Positions 24,748-34,124 of a DNA stretch of 64,000 bases are shown piece by piece. The first letter of the stretch is position 1. Every line of letters starts with the position of its first letter. Both the position numbers and the translations under genes were made by a program. Source of the stretch: Bradyrhizobium sp. U87765 SZCCT0048 (GTDB taxonomy: Bacteria > Pseudomonadota > Alphaproteobacteria > Rhizobiales > Xanthobacteraceae); assembly GCF_018131225.1 (NCBI RefSeq), contig NZ_JAFCMM010000002.1, positions 930,001 through 994,000 on the forward strand, read 5' to 3'. The notes below the pieces were generated by a model that was not told the DNA's origin, did not search any database, and worked only from the letters and a program-made list of their open reading frames with translations.

Positions 24748-26916
24748 TTAACTCTGTGGATGAACGTGCGGCTGGGCAACCGCGGTACCAGTCTCCCCAA
24801 GCACTTTCTTTTGGCCGAGCTGAATTGATTTCAGGAGGGTTCGCGCTAGTCGACCAGGACGGCTCCTTCCCTGTTCCCAGTCCCGGACATTCCCAATGGA
24901 AATGTCGAAAGTGCGCGCGAACTCGCGCTGCGACAACCCAAGAGCCTTACGAAGTGCCGCGACATCGATCGCATCGTGACTGTCGGAAGCCGGACGCTCC
25001 TTCCGACGCTCAGGCTTTGACTGCTTTGGCGCTCTGACCAAACCCCTGTCCGAAGTAATTGCGTGATCGACGGGTCTTCTGACCGGGGGCTGGACAACAG
25101 ATTTCGGATTCACGCCTCGGTAGGCGCTAACGTCGAGACCGTTCAGCAACGGTAGTGATGCGATCTTCTGGAGTTCATCCTCCCTCAGGTATCGGTTTCC
25201 ATAGCGAAGAGCGATGCCATCCAGAGAGTGGCCAGCTTGAAGGGTTATTGTTCGTTCTTCTACGCCAAACTGCCGTGCCCAATCTTTGAACGAGTGACGC
25301 AAAGAGTGAAAGACGTGCTGGCCACCCATGCCTAGGCTCTGAAAAATTCTCTGGAAGCGCTTCGACGCAGCATTTGTAGGCCGCGCCGCGGAGTGCAGAT
25401 CAGGAAATAGATATTCATGTCCAATCCGTTTCTGCTCTTCAACCCAGTCGATGAAGCCCAGGTTTACTAGGCTGTCGTGAAGGGCAAACAATCTCAGGCT
25501 CTCCCGATTTTTCAGGGGTCGATTACGGACGCCTTCAGAATCCGTGATCCGTCCCGTCAAATCGACGACATAGACGCCGTAACGTTTCCGGATGTTGTGA
25601 GGCTGAATCGCAACCAACTCGCCTAGTCTCGCGCCGGTCAGGAATGCCAAAAGCGGGAGCCAAACGTCTTCTGGCCGGCGCTCGTCCGCTTCCGATGCGC
25701 AGTGGGCGAACAGTCTGTTTAGCTGCCCAGTATCGAGACCAAATCTAATGAGAGGGGTGGGGAGTTCCTTGGGAATAAGAGTGTGGCCATAGTCGAATGG
25801 ATAGGGGGCTTGGTAGTTAGCGCAAAGCCACCGGATGGCCGTTTTCACTTTTCCGACGTAGCCCACCTTTACTGTCGTGAAGGAAATGGTCTCAGCGCGG
25901 TTTGGCCGACTACGCTTTTCGTTTTCTTCGATGGCCTGAACTAAGGTCATCCCCCTCCAGGCCGGATCAACAGTATGGCGTTCCGGAAGATGCTGGAGGC
26001 GGCCGGCGAAGCAGGTCAAATCGGCTTCGGTGTAGGCCCCTATTGGTTTGTCACCAGCGATCTCTAAGAAGGCGTTCAGGCGATGTCTAAAGTAATCCGG
26101 CTCTCGCGAGTTCTCCGGCAGTTGAATTGTCTTCGCGTCTAAGAATTTTTGCAAACATTCGCTCAGCAACGGCCCTTTATAGAGGAGCTGTTTGTTGACC
26201 GTGTTAGTGGTTTCCGCGACCTCTCTAATTTCGGTCAACGCTTGTGTGTTTGCTTCGTGCGCTGCGCGCAACTGAGAATCGGAATCGTCCGCCTTCTTTG
26301 AAATCTCGGCGAGTTTTTGCTTCCACTCTTGGGAATCGTCAGCCGACCCTTCGATCAACTGCTGCAGCTCATCAAGAATTCGATGCTTTGCTTCTAGCTC
26401 CGATTGGAGATCCCGAAAGACTTCGTCATAGTCGGCGAGAGTTTTTTGGGCGAACTCCTGCCAACCAGCGAAGCCTCTCAACGCAAGCTCGTTTTTCTTC
26501 TGCTGGATTTGCCGGCGATTTGCGACGCTGCCGCTTTCCTCCAAAGGGGAAAGTCCCTGGTACTCTAGGGCGATCTGCCGGAGAGCCTCAACTTCCGCCT
26601 GAAGGGCATCCGTGAATCTCTGTCTGAGTACGGCCTGGAGGCTCTTGATTTGATCTGGCGTTTCGTTCCGCTCGTCGTCCTCGATGTTGCTCCGGAGAGC
26701 AAAAACGCGGAGCTTTTGGAATCCACGGTACCGCATCGACAAGAACCAACGCTCCGACGCGCCAGCGAGATGACGAGCGAAGCGGGACGCCTCTCGACGG
26801 GTCTGGCACGGCAGTCGAATTCTGAAGGGCGTCGCACCGAGGGCGGCTAAGAGATCAAGGGGTGGTCGAAGCTGGAAATACCAGCACGACCCCCGCAGCC
26901 ATAGATAGGACGCCAT
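24748..26916 (-). CDS. Tyrosine integrase with coiled coil and C-terminal XRE-type HTH
   Basis: The 722-aa protein starts with a short domain, YLWLRGSCWYFQLRPP, seen in other large phage-type integrases. It continues with a long charged helical region (about 100-240), and then has the SAM-like core-binding and catalytic domains. Catalytic residues are Arg-430 (TGARLGEL), His-537 and Arg-540 (HSLRHSFKD), His-563 (QAGHSLDG) and a Tyr at 572 or 576. Residues 654-700 (LRKALGLSQREFARTF followed by DWEQGRSRP) form an XRE/NadS-like helix-turn-helix, unusual on an integrase, and could repress its own promoter or act as recombination directionality factor. The gene lies 70 bp from the tRNA-Ser and would catalyse insertion and excision of the island. 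Confidence 0.9.
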   Translation of the reverse strand: MASYLWLRGSCWYFQLRPPLDLLAALGATPFRIRLPCQTRREASRFARHLAGASERWFLSMRYRGFQKLRVFALRSNIEDDERNETPDQIKSLQAVLRQRFTDALQAEVEALRQIALEYQGLSPLEESGSVANRRQIQQKKNELALRGFAGWQEFAQKTLADYDEVFRDLQSELEAKHRILDELQQLIEGSADDSQEWKQKLAEISKKADDSDSQLRAAHEANTQALTEIREVAETTNTVNKQLLYKGPLLSECLQKFLDAKTIQLPENSREPDYFRHRLNAFLEIAGDKPIGAYTEADLTCFAGRLQHLPERHTVDPAWRGMTLVQAIEENEKRSRPNRAETISFTTVKVGYVGKVKTAIRWLCANYQAPYPFDYGHTLIPKELPTPLIRFGLDTGQLNRLFAHCASEADERRPEDVWLPLLAFLTGARLGELVAIQPHNIRKRYGVYVVDLTGRITDSEGVRNRPLKNRESLRLFALHDSLVNLGFIDWVEEQKRIGHEYLFPDLHSAARPTNAASKRFQRIFQSLGMGGQHVFHSLRHSFKDWARQFGVEERTITLQAGHSLDGIALRYGNRYLREDELQKIASLPLLNGLDVSAYRGVNPKSVVQPPVRRPVDHAITSDRGLVRAPKQSKPERRKERPASDSHDAIDVAALRKALGLSQREFARTFDISIGNVRDWEQGRSRPGRLARTLLKSIQLGQKKVLGETGTAVAQPHVHPQS

Positions 26917-26985
26917 TGACTACGCCGATGTGTACAGTGCCCCGGCGAGTCCTAAACTTCTGTAAACAAATCAAGATCTTGAGGG

Positions 26986-27001
26986 CTGGCGGAGAGAGCG
27001 G
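26986..27001 (+). repeat. attR, direct repeat at the tRNA-Ser 3' end
   Basis: CTGGCGGAGAGAGCGG is identical to 5070-5085. It covers the encoded CCA, the discriminator base, and the 3' acceptor strand of the tRNA gene, a standard crossover site for tyrosine integrases. Confidence 0.85.
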
Positions 27002-27076
27002 GATTCGAACCCGCGATACGGTTTCCCGTATACACACTTTCCAGGCGTGCGCCTTCAACCACTCGGCCACCTCTCC
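26987..27076 (-). tRNA. tRNA-Ser (GGA anticodon)
   Basis: Read on the minus strand, the gene starts GGAGAGGTGGCCGAGTGG with the D-arm of class II tRNAs, has the anticodon GGA in ACGCCTGGAAAGTG, a long variable arm (TATACGGGAAACCGTA), the TTCGAATCC T-loop and a 3' acceptor strand CTCTCC followed by G and an encoded CCA. The long variable arm and GGA identify it as a serine tRNA for UCC/UCU codons. It is intact despite being the integration target of the island. Confidence 0.95.
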
Positions 27077-27310
27077 GTGCGCCCTCTCTTACGGACCCGT
27101 CCGGCTTTTGCAAGAGAGCGCACGCGGATCATGAAACATTTCTACAAGATATTGATTTTTCGACCATAATCCGTTGCTGCCGCTGCTCCCGCGCATGGCC
27201 GTGGGTGCCCACCGGCGCGGCGGTGACGCGCCCGTGACACCTGCTTCGCCTCCCGGCTTGATTTTTGGCCGGCCGGCGGCGAGACCGGTGACCTGACCAG
27301 AGCCTCCGCA

Positions 27311-27535
27311 ATGCCCGAAACCATCCTGCGCCTCCAAGGGCTGAAGTGCCCCCTTCCCGTCCTGCACACCCGCAAGGCGCTGCGTGGCCTCGCCAGCGGC
27401 GACGTCGTGGTGGTGGAATGCACCGATCCCATGGCGGCCATCGACATCCCCGTCCTGCTGCAACAAACCGGCGATATTCTGGAAACGTCCCGCCAGGACG
27501 ACGGCCTGCTGACATTCCGGATCCGCAAATCATGA
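27311..27535 (+). CDS. TusA/SirA-like sulfur carrier protein
   Basis: The 74-aa protein has the family signature LKCPLPVLHTRKAL at residues about 11-24, with the active CPxP cysteine that carries a persulfide. TusA-type proteins hand sulfur to tRNA thiolation, molybdenum cofactor or sulfur metabolism; which one cannot be told here. A helix-strand pattern of normal length follows, including VVECTDPMAAIDIP. Its stop overlaps the ATG of the next gene (ATGA). No tusBCD partners are nearby. Confidence 0.9.
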   Translation: MPETILRLQGLKCPLPVLHTRKALRGLASGDVVVVECTDPMAAIDIPVLLQQTGDILETSRQDDGLLTFRIRKS

Positions 27536-27885
27536 CCCGCCGCCATTGCCCGGCCGCCACCCGTCTCGCAGTCTGCGTCGCCCTGATGACGCTGGCCGCC
27601 GTCACCACGGCCACCGCACAGACTTGCCGTCGCGACGGCACCAGCGTGACATGCGACGATGGCCGCCGTGGCGTGCTGTCCGGCCCCTCGATCATCTGGA
27701 GCGATGGCACCCGCTCGAGCGCCGCCACGCAGCATCCCAGCGTGATTATCGGCAACAAGGCGTCGGTGCATGTCGGCCCCGGCGTCTTCGTCGGTCAGGG
27801 CTCGGGCGTGGTGCCGCTCGACGATCCGCATGCGCCGAACAAGACGCGCTGCGCCATCGTGGACGGCGTCTCCTACTGTGAATAG
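27532..27885 (+). CDS. Hypothetical secreted protein, 117 aa
   Basis: The ATG at 27532 overlaps the stop of the TusA-like gene, so the two form one unit. Residues 1-30 are a signal peptide (LAVCVALMTLAAVTTATAQ), leaving about 87 residues with two Cys pairs (QTCRRDGTSVTC and CAIVDGVSYC) that probably form disulfides. No family is recognised. Its coupling to a sulfur carrier is notable, but the mature protein would be outside the cytoplasm. Confidence 0.65.
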   Translation: MTRRHCPAATRLAVCVALMTLAAVTTATAQTCRRDGTSVTCDDGRRGVLSGPSIIWSDGTRSSAATQHPSVIIGNKASVHVGPGVFVGQGSGVVPLDDPHAPNKTRCAIVDGVSYCE

Positions 27886-27942
27886 CAGCGGCGCGCCGCG
27901 CGCAGGCACGCGCGACGCAGCCCTGTCTTCAACGACGATGTG

Positions 27943-29409
27943 TTACTGCAGCCGGCCCGCGCCGACCGAATAGAGCGGCCTCACCGCATGGCCGCCAAAC
28001 ATCGGTTTGGCGGCGACGACCGACTTGTCGGAGAGGTTGTGGGCATCCTCCAGCGCCTCGACGAAGTCCGCGAACCACTGATGGATGGTGCCGGCCCGCA
28101 GCTTTGTCATCATCGCTTCCCAGCGCAGCCGCCGCTCCGGCGCCGGCATCGCGAGAGCCATGGCGATCGTGCGCGCCATCGCGTCGATGTCATGCGGATT
28201 GACCAGCAGCGCCGCATCGAGTTCGTTGGCCGCGCCGGCGAATTTCGACAGCACAAGCACGCCCGGATCGGCCGGATTCTGCGCCGCGACATACTCCTTG
28301 GCCACGAGGTTCATGCCATCGTGCAGCGGCGTCACCACGCCGACCTGCGCCGTCCGATAGAAGCCGGCCAGCACGGTCTGGCTGAAGCCCTTGCTGAGAT
28401 AGCGGATCGGCGTCCAGTCGACCTCGCCATGCCGGCCGTTGACGTCGGTCACGAGCTTGGCCAATTCGTTCTGCAAGTTGCCATAGGCCTCGATGCCGCC
28501 ACGGGACGGCGTCGCGATCTGCAGCAGGGAGACCGCGCGCTTGAGCGAGGGCTGCATCGTCAGCAGGCGATCGAACGCATTGATCCGGTTCACCAGCCCC
28601 TTCGAATAGTCGACGCGATCGACACCGATCGCGAGGCGCTCGCCATGCAGGCTCATGCGCAGGCGCGACACGTCCGGATGCGAGGCGGCGCGCGCCGCGT
28701 GCTGGGTGAAGACGTCGACGTCGATGCCGATCGGGAACACGGCGAGACGCGACAGGCCATAGCGCGACGTCACCACGCCGTCCTCGACCTCGAGACCGAG
28801 CTCGTTGCGCAGGTAGTCGGCGAAATTCTCGCAGTCGTCCTCGGTCTGGAAACCGATGAGATCGTAGGCCAGCATCGCGCCGATGAGTTCGCGATGGTTC
28901 GGCACGCCGCCGATCACCGCGCGCACCGGCCACGGTGTGTGCAGAAAGAAGCCGATCGGCTGGCGCACATTGAGATCACGCAGCTCGGCGCCGAGCGCCA
29001 GGAAATGATAGTCCTGGATCCAGAACGCGGTGTCGGGCTTGCGGAAGCGCAGCAGCGCCCGCGCCATGAACGCGTTGACCTCGCGATAGGATTGATAGTC
29101 GTCGCTGGAAACGCGAATCAGGTCCGGCCGCGAGTGCAGCGCCGGCCACAGCGCGGAGTTGGCGAAGCCTTCATAATAGCCGCCGTAGTGATCGGCCGGC
29201 AGGTCGAGCATCGCGATCGCACCGGCGCCGAGCGCCTCGATCTGCGGAAACGGATCCTTGTGCGCACCGTCACGCACACGTCCGCTGGAACCGACCCATA
29301 TTGCTCCCGTTTTTTCCACCATCGGCAAGAGTGCCGCCGCCAAGCCCCCTGTCATGGGCTCGTTGGCCTTCGCGCGCGCCACGCGATTTGAGACGACAAC
29401 GAGATTCAC
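27943..29409 (-). CDS. otsA: Trehalose-6-phosphate synthase
   Basis: I place the start at the GTG at 29409 (NLVVVSNRVARAK) since GGAGAACAGCCT precedes it and the family starts with this strand. The 488-aa enzyme, of normal length, is a GT20 glycosyltransferase that joins UDP-glucose and glucose-6-phosphate. Signatures are GFFLHTPWP near 145, RVDYSKGLVNRI near 260, and DGMNLVAKEYVA followed by SKFAGAANEL near 360-390. It is the last gene of the trehalose cluster, 342 bp after the GH15 gene, so it may also have its own promoter. Trehalose protects against osmotic and desiccation stress. Confidence 0.93.
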   Translation of the reverse strand: MNLVVVSNRVARAKANEPMTGGLAAALLPMVEKTGAIWVGSSGRVRDGAHKDPFPQIEALGAGAIAMLDLPADHYGGYYEGFANSALWPALHSRPDLIRVSSDDYQSYREVNAFMARALLRFRKPDTAFWIQDYHFLALGAELRDLNVRQPIGFFLHTPWPVRAVIGGVPNHRELIGAMLAYDLIGFQTEDDCENFADYLRNELGLEVEDGVVTSRYGLSRLAVFPIGIDVDVFTQHAARAASHPDVSRLRMSLHGERLAIGVDRVDYSKGLVNRINAFDRLLTMQPSLKRAVSLLQIATPSRGGIEAYGNLQNELAKLVTDVNGRHGEVDWTPIRYLSKGFSQTVLAGFYRTAQVGVVTPLHDGMNLVAKEYVAAQNPADPGVLVLSKFAGAANELDAALLVNPHDIDAMARTIAMALAMPAPERRLRWEAMMTKLRAGTIHQWFADFVEALEDAHNLSDKSVVAAKPMFGGHAVRPLYSVGAGRLQ

Positions 29410-29751
29410 AGGCTGTTCTCCGATTTCTAGTCGAGAGATAAACGGCCGTTCATCAATATGGTTCCTGAGTGACCTGCCTGTTCGTCGCAGCTTGTTGAGG
29501 TCCCCGCCGCGACGCGTCCCAGACGCACCAGAAACCAATGACTTGCATCGGGTTTCGATTCCGGAACAGCTCGATCGACAGCAGCTCGTTGAATCACCCG
29601 GGCGCCACCATTCGTCCCAAATGAAGTCAAATTCGGGCAACGCCGCGCGGAACCCGGTTCCACGCGGCGCGATGAGTGGATGTGGTGGACAAGATTGTCG
29701 CAGCGATTCGCTGTCGTGACCCAAGGCTCACAGCGAGCGAATCGCTTCGCG
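29410..29751. other. Gap between GH15 and otsA genes
   Basis: This 342-bp gap has no gene. Frames extending otsA upstream through it have no family match and an unlikely composition. It probably holds an otsA promoter; I see no clear terminator hairpin. Confidence 0.35.
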
Positions 29752-31542
29752 TCATCCGCGCCAGTAACGATCTTCCCAATTGCGCGACAGTTTCATGCCG
29801 GTGAGAATCAACCCGGCCATCGAATAGGTCTGCGGGAAGTTGCCGAACAGCGCGCCGGATTTCGGATCGACGTCTTCGGACAGCAGTCCATAGCGATTGC
29901 GGTGCGCCAGCGCATCGACGAACAGCTCTCGCGCCTCCTCCTTGCGCCCCAGCGACCACCAGGCGTCGATCAGCCAGAAGCGGCAGATCAGGAACGCGGT
30001 CACAGGAAGGCCGAAATCGTCTTCGGCGGCGTAACGCATCATGTGCTTCTCGCGAAGCAGCTCGCGCTCCATGGCAGCGACAGTCTTGACGAAGCGCGGG
30101 TCGTCGACCTCGCAGACGCCGAGATCCGGCAGCAGCAGCACGCTGGCGTCGAGATCGTCGGAGCCGAATGCGGCGGTGAAGGCCTGCCGCTTGGGATTCC
30201 AGGCGCGCTCGATCAGCTCGGCATGAAGGGGATCGGCGATCGCGTTCCAGTGCGCCGCGCGATCGGCGAGACCAAGACGCGTGGCGATCGCCGCCAGGCG
30301 ATTGACGCCGGCCCAACACATCGCGGACGAGTGCGTGTGGACCCGCTGACGTCCGCGATATTCCCAGATGCCGGCGTCGGGCGCGAGCGCGACCTTCGCC
30401 GCCTTGTGCCCGAGCGTCTCCAGCAGGCGGAACAGGCTGGCGTCACCGGGCTTGGGCAGACGGCGATCGAAAAACAGCGGCAACGCGGCGAGAATGACGC
30501 TGCCATAGGTGTCGTGCTGGATCTGGTCCACCGCGGCATTGCCGATGCGCACGGGGCCATCGCCCTGATAACCCTGTAGATCGCCCGCGATCCACTCGTC
30601 GAGAGCAAGCGTCGGCACGACGCTGTAGACCGGCTTGAGATCCTCCTCGGCGTTCGCCGCGATCGACAGCGTGAAGCCGATGAAATCCTCCATGGTCTGG
30701 GTGGCGCCGACGCGGTTGAGCGCCTTCACCACGAAATAGGCGTCGCGCAGCCAGCAGTAGCGATAGTCCCAGGTGCGCCCCGAACCCGGTGCCTCCGGAA
30801 TCGAGGTGGTGTGCGCGGCGATGATGCCGCCGGTCTCCTCGAAATTCGACAGCTTCAGCGTGATCGCGGCGCGGATGATCGCTTCCTGCCAGTCGTAGGA
30901 GATGTACAGCCGCCGCACCCAGTCGAGCCAATAGGCCTTGGTCTGCTCGGCGAATGATGCCGCCGTCGAGGCGAGATCGCCGGGGAACGGCTCGTCGGAG
31001 CCGAACACCAGATGCAGCGGCCGCGTCAGCACGAATGGCGATTCGTTGTCGATCAGCGCCAGCGGCCCGTCGGTCGTCATGCGAACAGCCAGGTCGTCAT
31101 GGACATAGCGGATGTGATTGCTGCCCATCGTGCGGCGCGCCAGCGGCTTGCCATAGGCATGGGTCGGCCGCACGCGGATGGTGATGCGCGGCAGGCCGGC
31201 GACCGGCTCGATGATGCGGAACAGCTGCGGCGGCCGGAACATGCGGCCATACTGACGGAAGCGCGGCGCGAAATCGGTGACGCGCACCGCGTTGCCATGC
31301 TGGTCCGTCAGAGTGGTCGACACCACCGCGGTGTTGCGGACATAGTCGGACTGCGTGTCCACCATGCCGTCGAGCACCACGTCGGTAAAACCCTTCTCCT
31401 CGTTGCCGGCGAGCAGCCGCGAAAAGATCGGATCTGAATCGAACCGGGGATAGCACCACCACACGAGGCGCGCCGACGGGTCCACCAGTGCAGCGGTGCG
31501 ACCGTTGCCGATCACGGCAAGGTCGAGTCCATGATCGATCAT
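29752..31542 (-). CDS. GH15 family glycoside hydrolase (glucoamylase/trehalase-like)
   Basis: The 596-aa protein begins with LAVIGNGRTAALVDPSARLV and WWCYPRFDSDPIF, the typical N-terminus of bacterial GH15 proteins, and has the central motif GRTWDYRYCWLRDA near residue 255 that lines the active site. The C-terminal half is the (alpha/alpha)6 barrel. It shows no signal peptide, so it acts in the cytoplasm. Members next to otsA/otsB may hydrolyse trehalose or an alpha-glucan; the substrate is not decided by sequence. Its ATG overlaps the stop of otsB (ATGA) and it lies between otsB and otsA. Confidence 0.88.
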   Translation of the reverse strand: MIDHGLDLAVIGNGRTAALVDPSARLVWWCYPRFDSDPIFSRLLAGNEEKGFTDVVLDGMVDTQSDYVRNTAVVSTTLTDQHGNAVRVTDFAPRFRQYGRMFRPPQLFRIIEPVAGLPRITIRVRPTHAYGKPLARRTMGSNHIRYVHDDLAVRMTTDGPLALIDNESPFVLTRPLHLVFGSDEPFPGDLASTAASFAEQTKAYWLDWVRRLYISYDWQEAIIRAAITLKLSNFEETGGIIAAHTTSIPEAPGSGRTWDYRYCWLRDAYFVVKALNRVGATQTMEDFIGFTLSIAANAEEDLKPVYSVVPTLALDEWIAGDLQGYQGDGPVRIGNAAVDQIQHDTYGSVILAALPLFFDRRLPKPGDASLFRLLETLGHKAAKVALAPDAGIWEYRGRQRVHTHSSAMCWAGVNRLAAIATRLGLADRAAHWNAIADPLHAELIERAWNPKRQAFTAAFGSDDLDASVLLLPDLGVCEVDDPRFVKTVAAMERELLREKHMMRYAAEDDFGLPVTAFLICRFWLIDAWWSLGRKEEARELFVDALAHRNRYGLLSEDVDPKSGALFGNFPQTYSMAGLILTGMKLSRNWEDRYWRG

Positions 31543-32354
31543 CGTGCAATCATTCCTTCACGAACCAGCAGCCCTTCCAGCCAGGCGCGAACCTGGCGCG
31601 GATCGTCGAAATGTCCGGCGACGCCGCTGGCGTGGCGGCCGACGGAGAACGCGAGCCCGCGCAGATCGGGCATGATGGCGAACACCGTCTCGTCGGTGAC
31701 GTCGTCGCCGAGAAACACCGGCGTCCGTCCCTTGAACGGCGCATTCTCCATCAGCTTGCGCACGCCGCTTGCCTTGCTGAAGCCGGCCGGCTTGATCTCG
31801 CACACCGACTTGCCCGGAAGCACCTCGATCGGCGCCCCCGGCAGCTCGGCACGGATCTCCGACACGGCCTGATAAATGCCACGTTCGGCCTGCGGCGCGA
31901 GACGATAGTGCAGCGCCAGCGAATAACCCTTGTCCTCGAGCAGGATGCCCGGCGCGAGCCCGGCGATCGCCGCAAACCGCCGCTTCAGATCCGGCTCGAT
32001 CGGCCGGATCGGTGATGGCGTCACGGCTCCGCCGGCGCTCAACCGCATCTCGGCGCCATGCCCGCCCACCGCCGGAAACTGAGACGGCGCGAAGATCGCG
32101 TCGATGTCCACGATCGAACGGCCGCTCACCAGCGCGAGCGCGCCCGAGGTGCGCGCCAGCAATCCCTTGATGGTCTGCCGCAATTCGGGCGGAACCCACA
32201 CCTCGCTCGGCGTCGGCGCGAGTTCGAGCAACGTGCCGTCGATATCGAGCAGCAGCGCGCAATCGTCGAGCGCCGGAATGCCCGCATCGGCGACCACCGC
32301 CGGGTTGGGCGATGGCGACGTCGGCGCGTGCAAATCGGTTGCGTTCCGTATCAT
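31539..32354 (-). CDS. otsB: Trehalose-6-phosphate phosphatase
   Basis: The 271-aa HAD-family protein has motif I LLDIDGTLLELA near residue 36, motif II ALVSGRSIVDID near 77, and motif IV GDDVTDETVFA near 205. It removes phosphate from trehalose-6-phosphate made by OtsA. The ATG follows directly after the stop of the transporter gene (TGA-ATG), and its end overlaps the GH15 gene, so MFS-otsB-GH15-otsA is one transcription direction. Length is typical. Confidence 0.92.
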   Translation of the reverse strand: MIRNATDLHAPTSPSPNPAVVADAGIPALDDCALLLDIDGTLLELAPTPSEVWVPPELRQTIKGLLARTSGALALVSGRSIVDIDAIFAPSQFPAVGGHGAEMRLSAGGAVTPSPIRPIEPDLKRRFAAIAGLAPGILLEDKGYSLALHYRLAPQAERGIYQAVSEIRAELPGAPIEVLPGKSVCEIKPAGFSKASGVRKLMENAPFKGRTPVFLGDDVTDETVFAIMPDLRGLAFSVGRHASGVAGHFDDPRQVRAWLEGLLVREGMIAR

Positions 32355-33857
32355 TCAATCCTGCTCCTGGGCCGCGAGCGGCCTTGCGATGTCCTCGAGT
32401 GACCGACGCTCTGCCGGAATGCAGAAGCGCCAGGCGATGACAGCCGCAGCTACCATCAGAAATGCTCCCAAAAGATAGCCGGCGAACACACTGTTGCGTG
32501 ATCCGCTCGCGATCAGCGCGCCGAACAGCGCGGGGCCTGCGACGCCGCCGATGCCGGTGCCGATCGCATAGAACAGCGCGATCGCGAGCGCCCGCACCTC
32601 CAGCGGAAACGTCTCGCTCACCGTCAGATAGGCCGCGCTCGCCGCTGGCGATGCGAAGAAGAAAATCACCATCCAGCTGATGGTCTGTGTCTGCGCGCTC
32701 ATCACGCCGATCGAAAACAGATAGCCGGACACGGCGAGCAGCAATCCCGACACGCCGTAGGTCAGCGCGATCATGACGCGCCGACCGAGACTGTCGAACA
32801 GACGTCCCAGCAGCAGCGGCCCGAGAAAGTTGCCCGCCGCGAACGGCAGGATGTACCAGCCGATCCTATCCGCCGCGATGCCGAAGAAATCGGTCAACAC
32901 CAAGGCGTAAGTAAAGAAGATCGCGTTGTAGAAGAACGCCTGCGCCGTCATCAGCGCGAGGCCGACGAGCGAGCGCTGACGATAGGTCCGGAACAGCGTT
33001 CGCGCGACCTCGCGCAAATCGGTGTGCGAGCGCATGGTGAGACGAATGGTCGGAAGATCCCGCGGCGAAGGCGGCGCCGACGCTGCGCGCTCGATCTCCG
33101 CGACAATCTGCTGCGCACGCTGCGGCTGGCCATGAATCATCAGCCAGCGCGGGCTTTCGGGAATCCAGAAGCGCATCAGAAAGACCACAAGCCCCAGCGC
33201 AGCGCCGGTCAGAAACGCCAATCGCCAGCCGAGTTCCGGATCGATCACTACGGGATTGAGCAGCACGATGGCGCTGACCGCCCCCAGCGCCGCACCGATC
33301 CAGAAGCTGCCGTTGATCACCAGATCGGTCCAGCCGCGATAGCGCGCCGGCACCATCTCCTGGATGGTGGAGTTGATCGCGGTGTATTCGCCGCCGATTC
33401 CCGCGCCCGTGAGAAATCGGAACAGGCTGAAGCTCCACACGTCCCAGGACAGCGCGGTCGCGGCCGTCGCCGCCAGGTAGAGCGCCAGTGTGACAAAGAA
33501 CAGCTTCTTGCGGCCGAGCCGGTCGGTCAGCCAGCCGAACAGGATCGCACCGAGCACGGCGCCGCCGAGATAGGCGCTGCTGGCGAAGCCGATGTCGAGA
33601 TTGTCGAAACGCAGCGTCGGGCTCTCCTTGAGCGCGCCCGACAGCGCGCCGGCGAGGGTGACCTCAAGACCATCCAGGATCCATGTGACCCCAAGCGCGA
33701 CGACGACAAGCGTATGAAAGCGGCTCCATGACAGACGGTCGAGCCTCGCCGGAATATCGGTTTCGACCACCCGCGCCCCAGCCAGGACGTCGACACCCGC
33801 CGCCGCCCTTTCGGACGTCGCGGGCCAGACCAGCCGTGCGCGACCTGTCGCGATCAT
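32355..33857 (-). CDS. MFS transporter, sugar-porter-like
   Basis: The start at 33857 (MIATGRARLVWP) is preferred over the ATG 12 codons upstream; both are possible. The protein has about 12 membrane helices, the loop 2-3 motif DRLGRKK at about residue 145 of the longer form, and the conserved RFLTGAGIGGEYTAI segment in helix 4. A long central cytoplasmic loop follows helix 6. The family moves sugars or aromatic acids with protons. Being first in the trehalose operon it could move a sugar related to trehalose metabolism; the substrate is unknown. Confidence 0.82.
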   Translation of the reverse strand: MIATGRARLVWPATSERAAAGVDVLAGARVVETDIPARLDRLSWSRFHTLVVVALGVTWILDGLEVTLAGALSGALKESPTLRFDNLDIGFASSAYLGGAVLGAILFGWLTDRLGRKKLFFVTLALYLAATAATALSWDVWSFSLFRFLTGAGIGGEYTAINSTIQEMVPARYRGWTDLVINGSFWIGAALGAVSAIVLLNPVVIDPELGWRLAFLTGAALGLVVFLMRFWIPESPRWLMIHGQPQRAQQIVAEIERAASAPPSPRDLPTIRLTMRSHTDLREVARTLFRTYRQRSLVGLALMTAQAFFYNAIFFTYALVLTDFFGIAADRIGWYILPFAAGNFLGPLLLGRLFDSLGRRVMIALTYGVSGLLLAVSGYLFSIGVMSAQTQTISWMVIFFFASPAASAAYLTVSETFPLEVRALAIALFYAIGTGIGGVAGPALFGALIASGSRNSVFAGYLLGAFLMVAAAVIAWRFCIPAERRSLEDIARPLAAQEQD

Positions 33858-34124
33858 GATGCGTCCTTCCGCCGCGCGCATCGATCGCACCACGGCGGGA
33901 ACGCCAGAGGATCATGTGCGCGCCGGTATGTGGGGTGACCCGTGATGGACAGACCCGCAATCCAACAATGTCCCGGAGTTGCCCCGGGGGCTCGGATGCG
34001 ACGGAACCCAGATGTAACCGCCGCGGGAAGCTAACGCCCGGATGAGGGTCGGGTTCCCGGCCAGACCCGTGCATGGAACTGTACGTGGGACTGTGCGCGG
34101 ACCTGCGCGCTGGCTCGCGACAAA

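Larger units (their letters stand above)
5070..27001. mobile_element. tRNA-Ser-integrated mobilizable genomic island, about 21.9 kb
   Basis: The island is bounded by a 16-bp perfect direct repeat (5070-5085 and 26986-27001). The right copy lies in the 3' end of an intact tRNA-Ser gene, and a tyrosine integrase gene sits just inside that end, the usual layout of tRNA-targeted islands. Inside are a MobC/relaxase module but no coupling protein or mating-pair genes, so it would be an integrative mobilizable element needing help from another conjugative system. Cargo is a Druantia type II-like operon with a nuclease and Vsr, and a pair of nucleotide-metabolism-like genes. Parts of the island (6.4-8.6 kb and the integrase) are visibly less GC-rich than the flanks. 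Confidence 0.85.

Noticed and set aside
27142..27909. Minus-strand frames over the TusA-like region
   Set aside because: They are antisense to two coupled plus-strand genes with clear CPxP and signal-peptide features, and have no motifs of their own.
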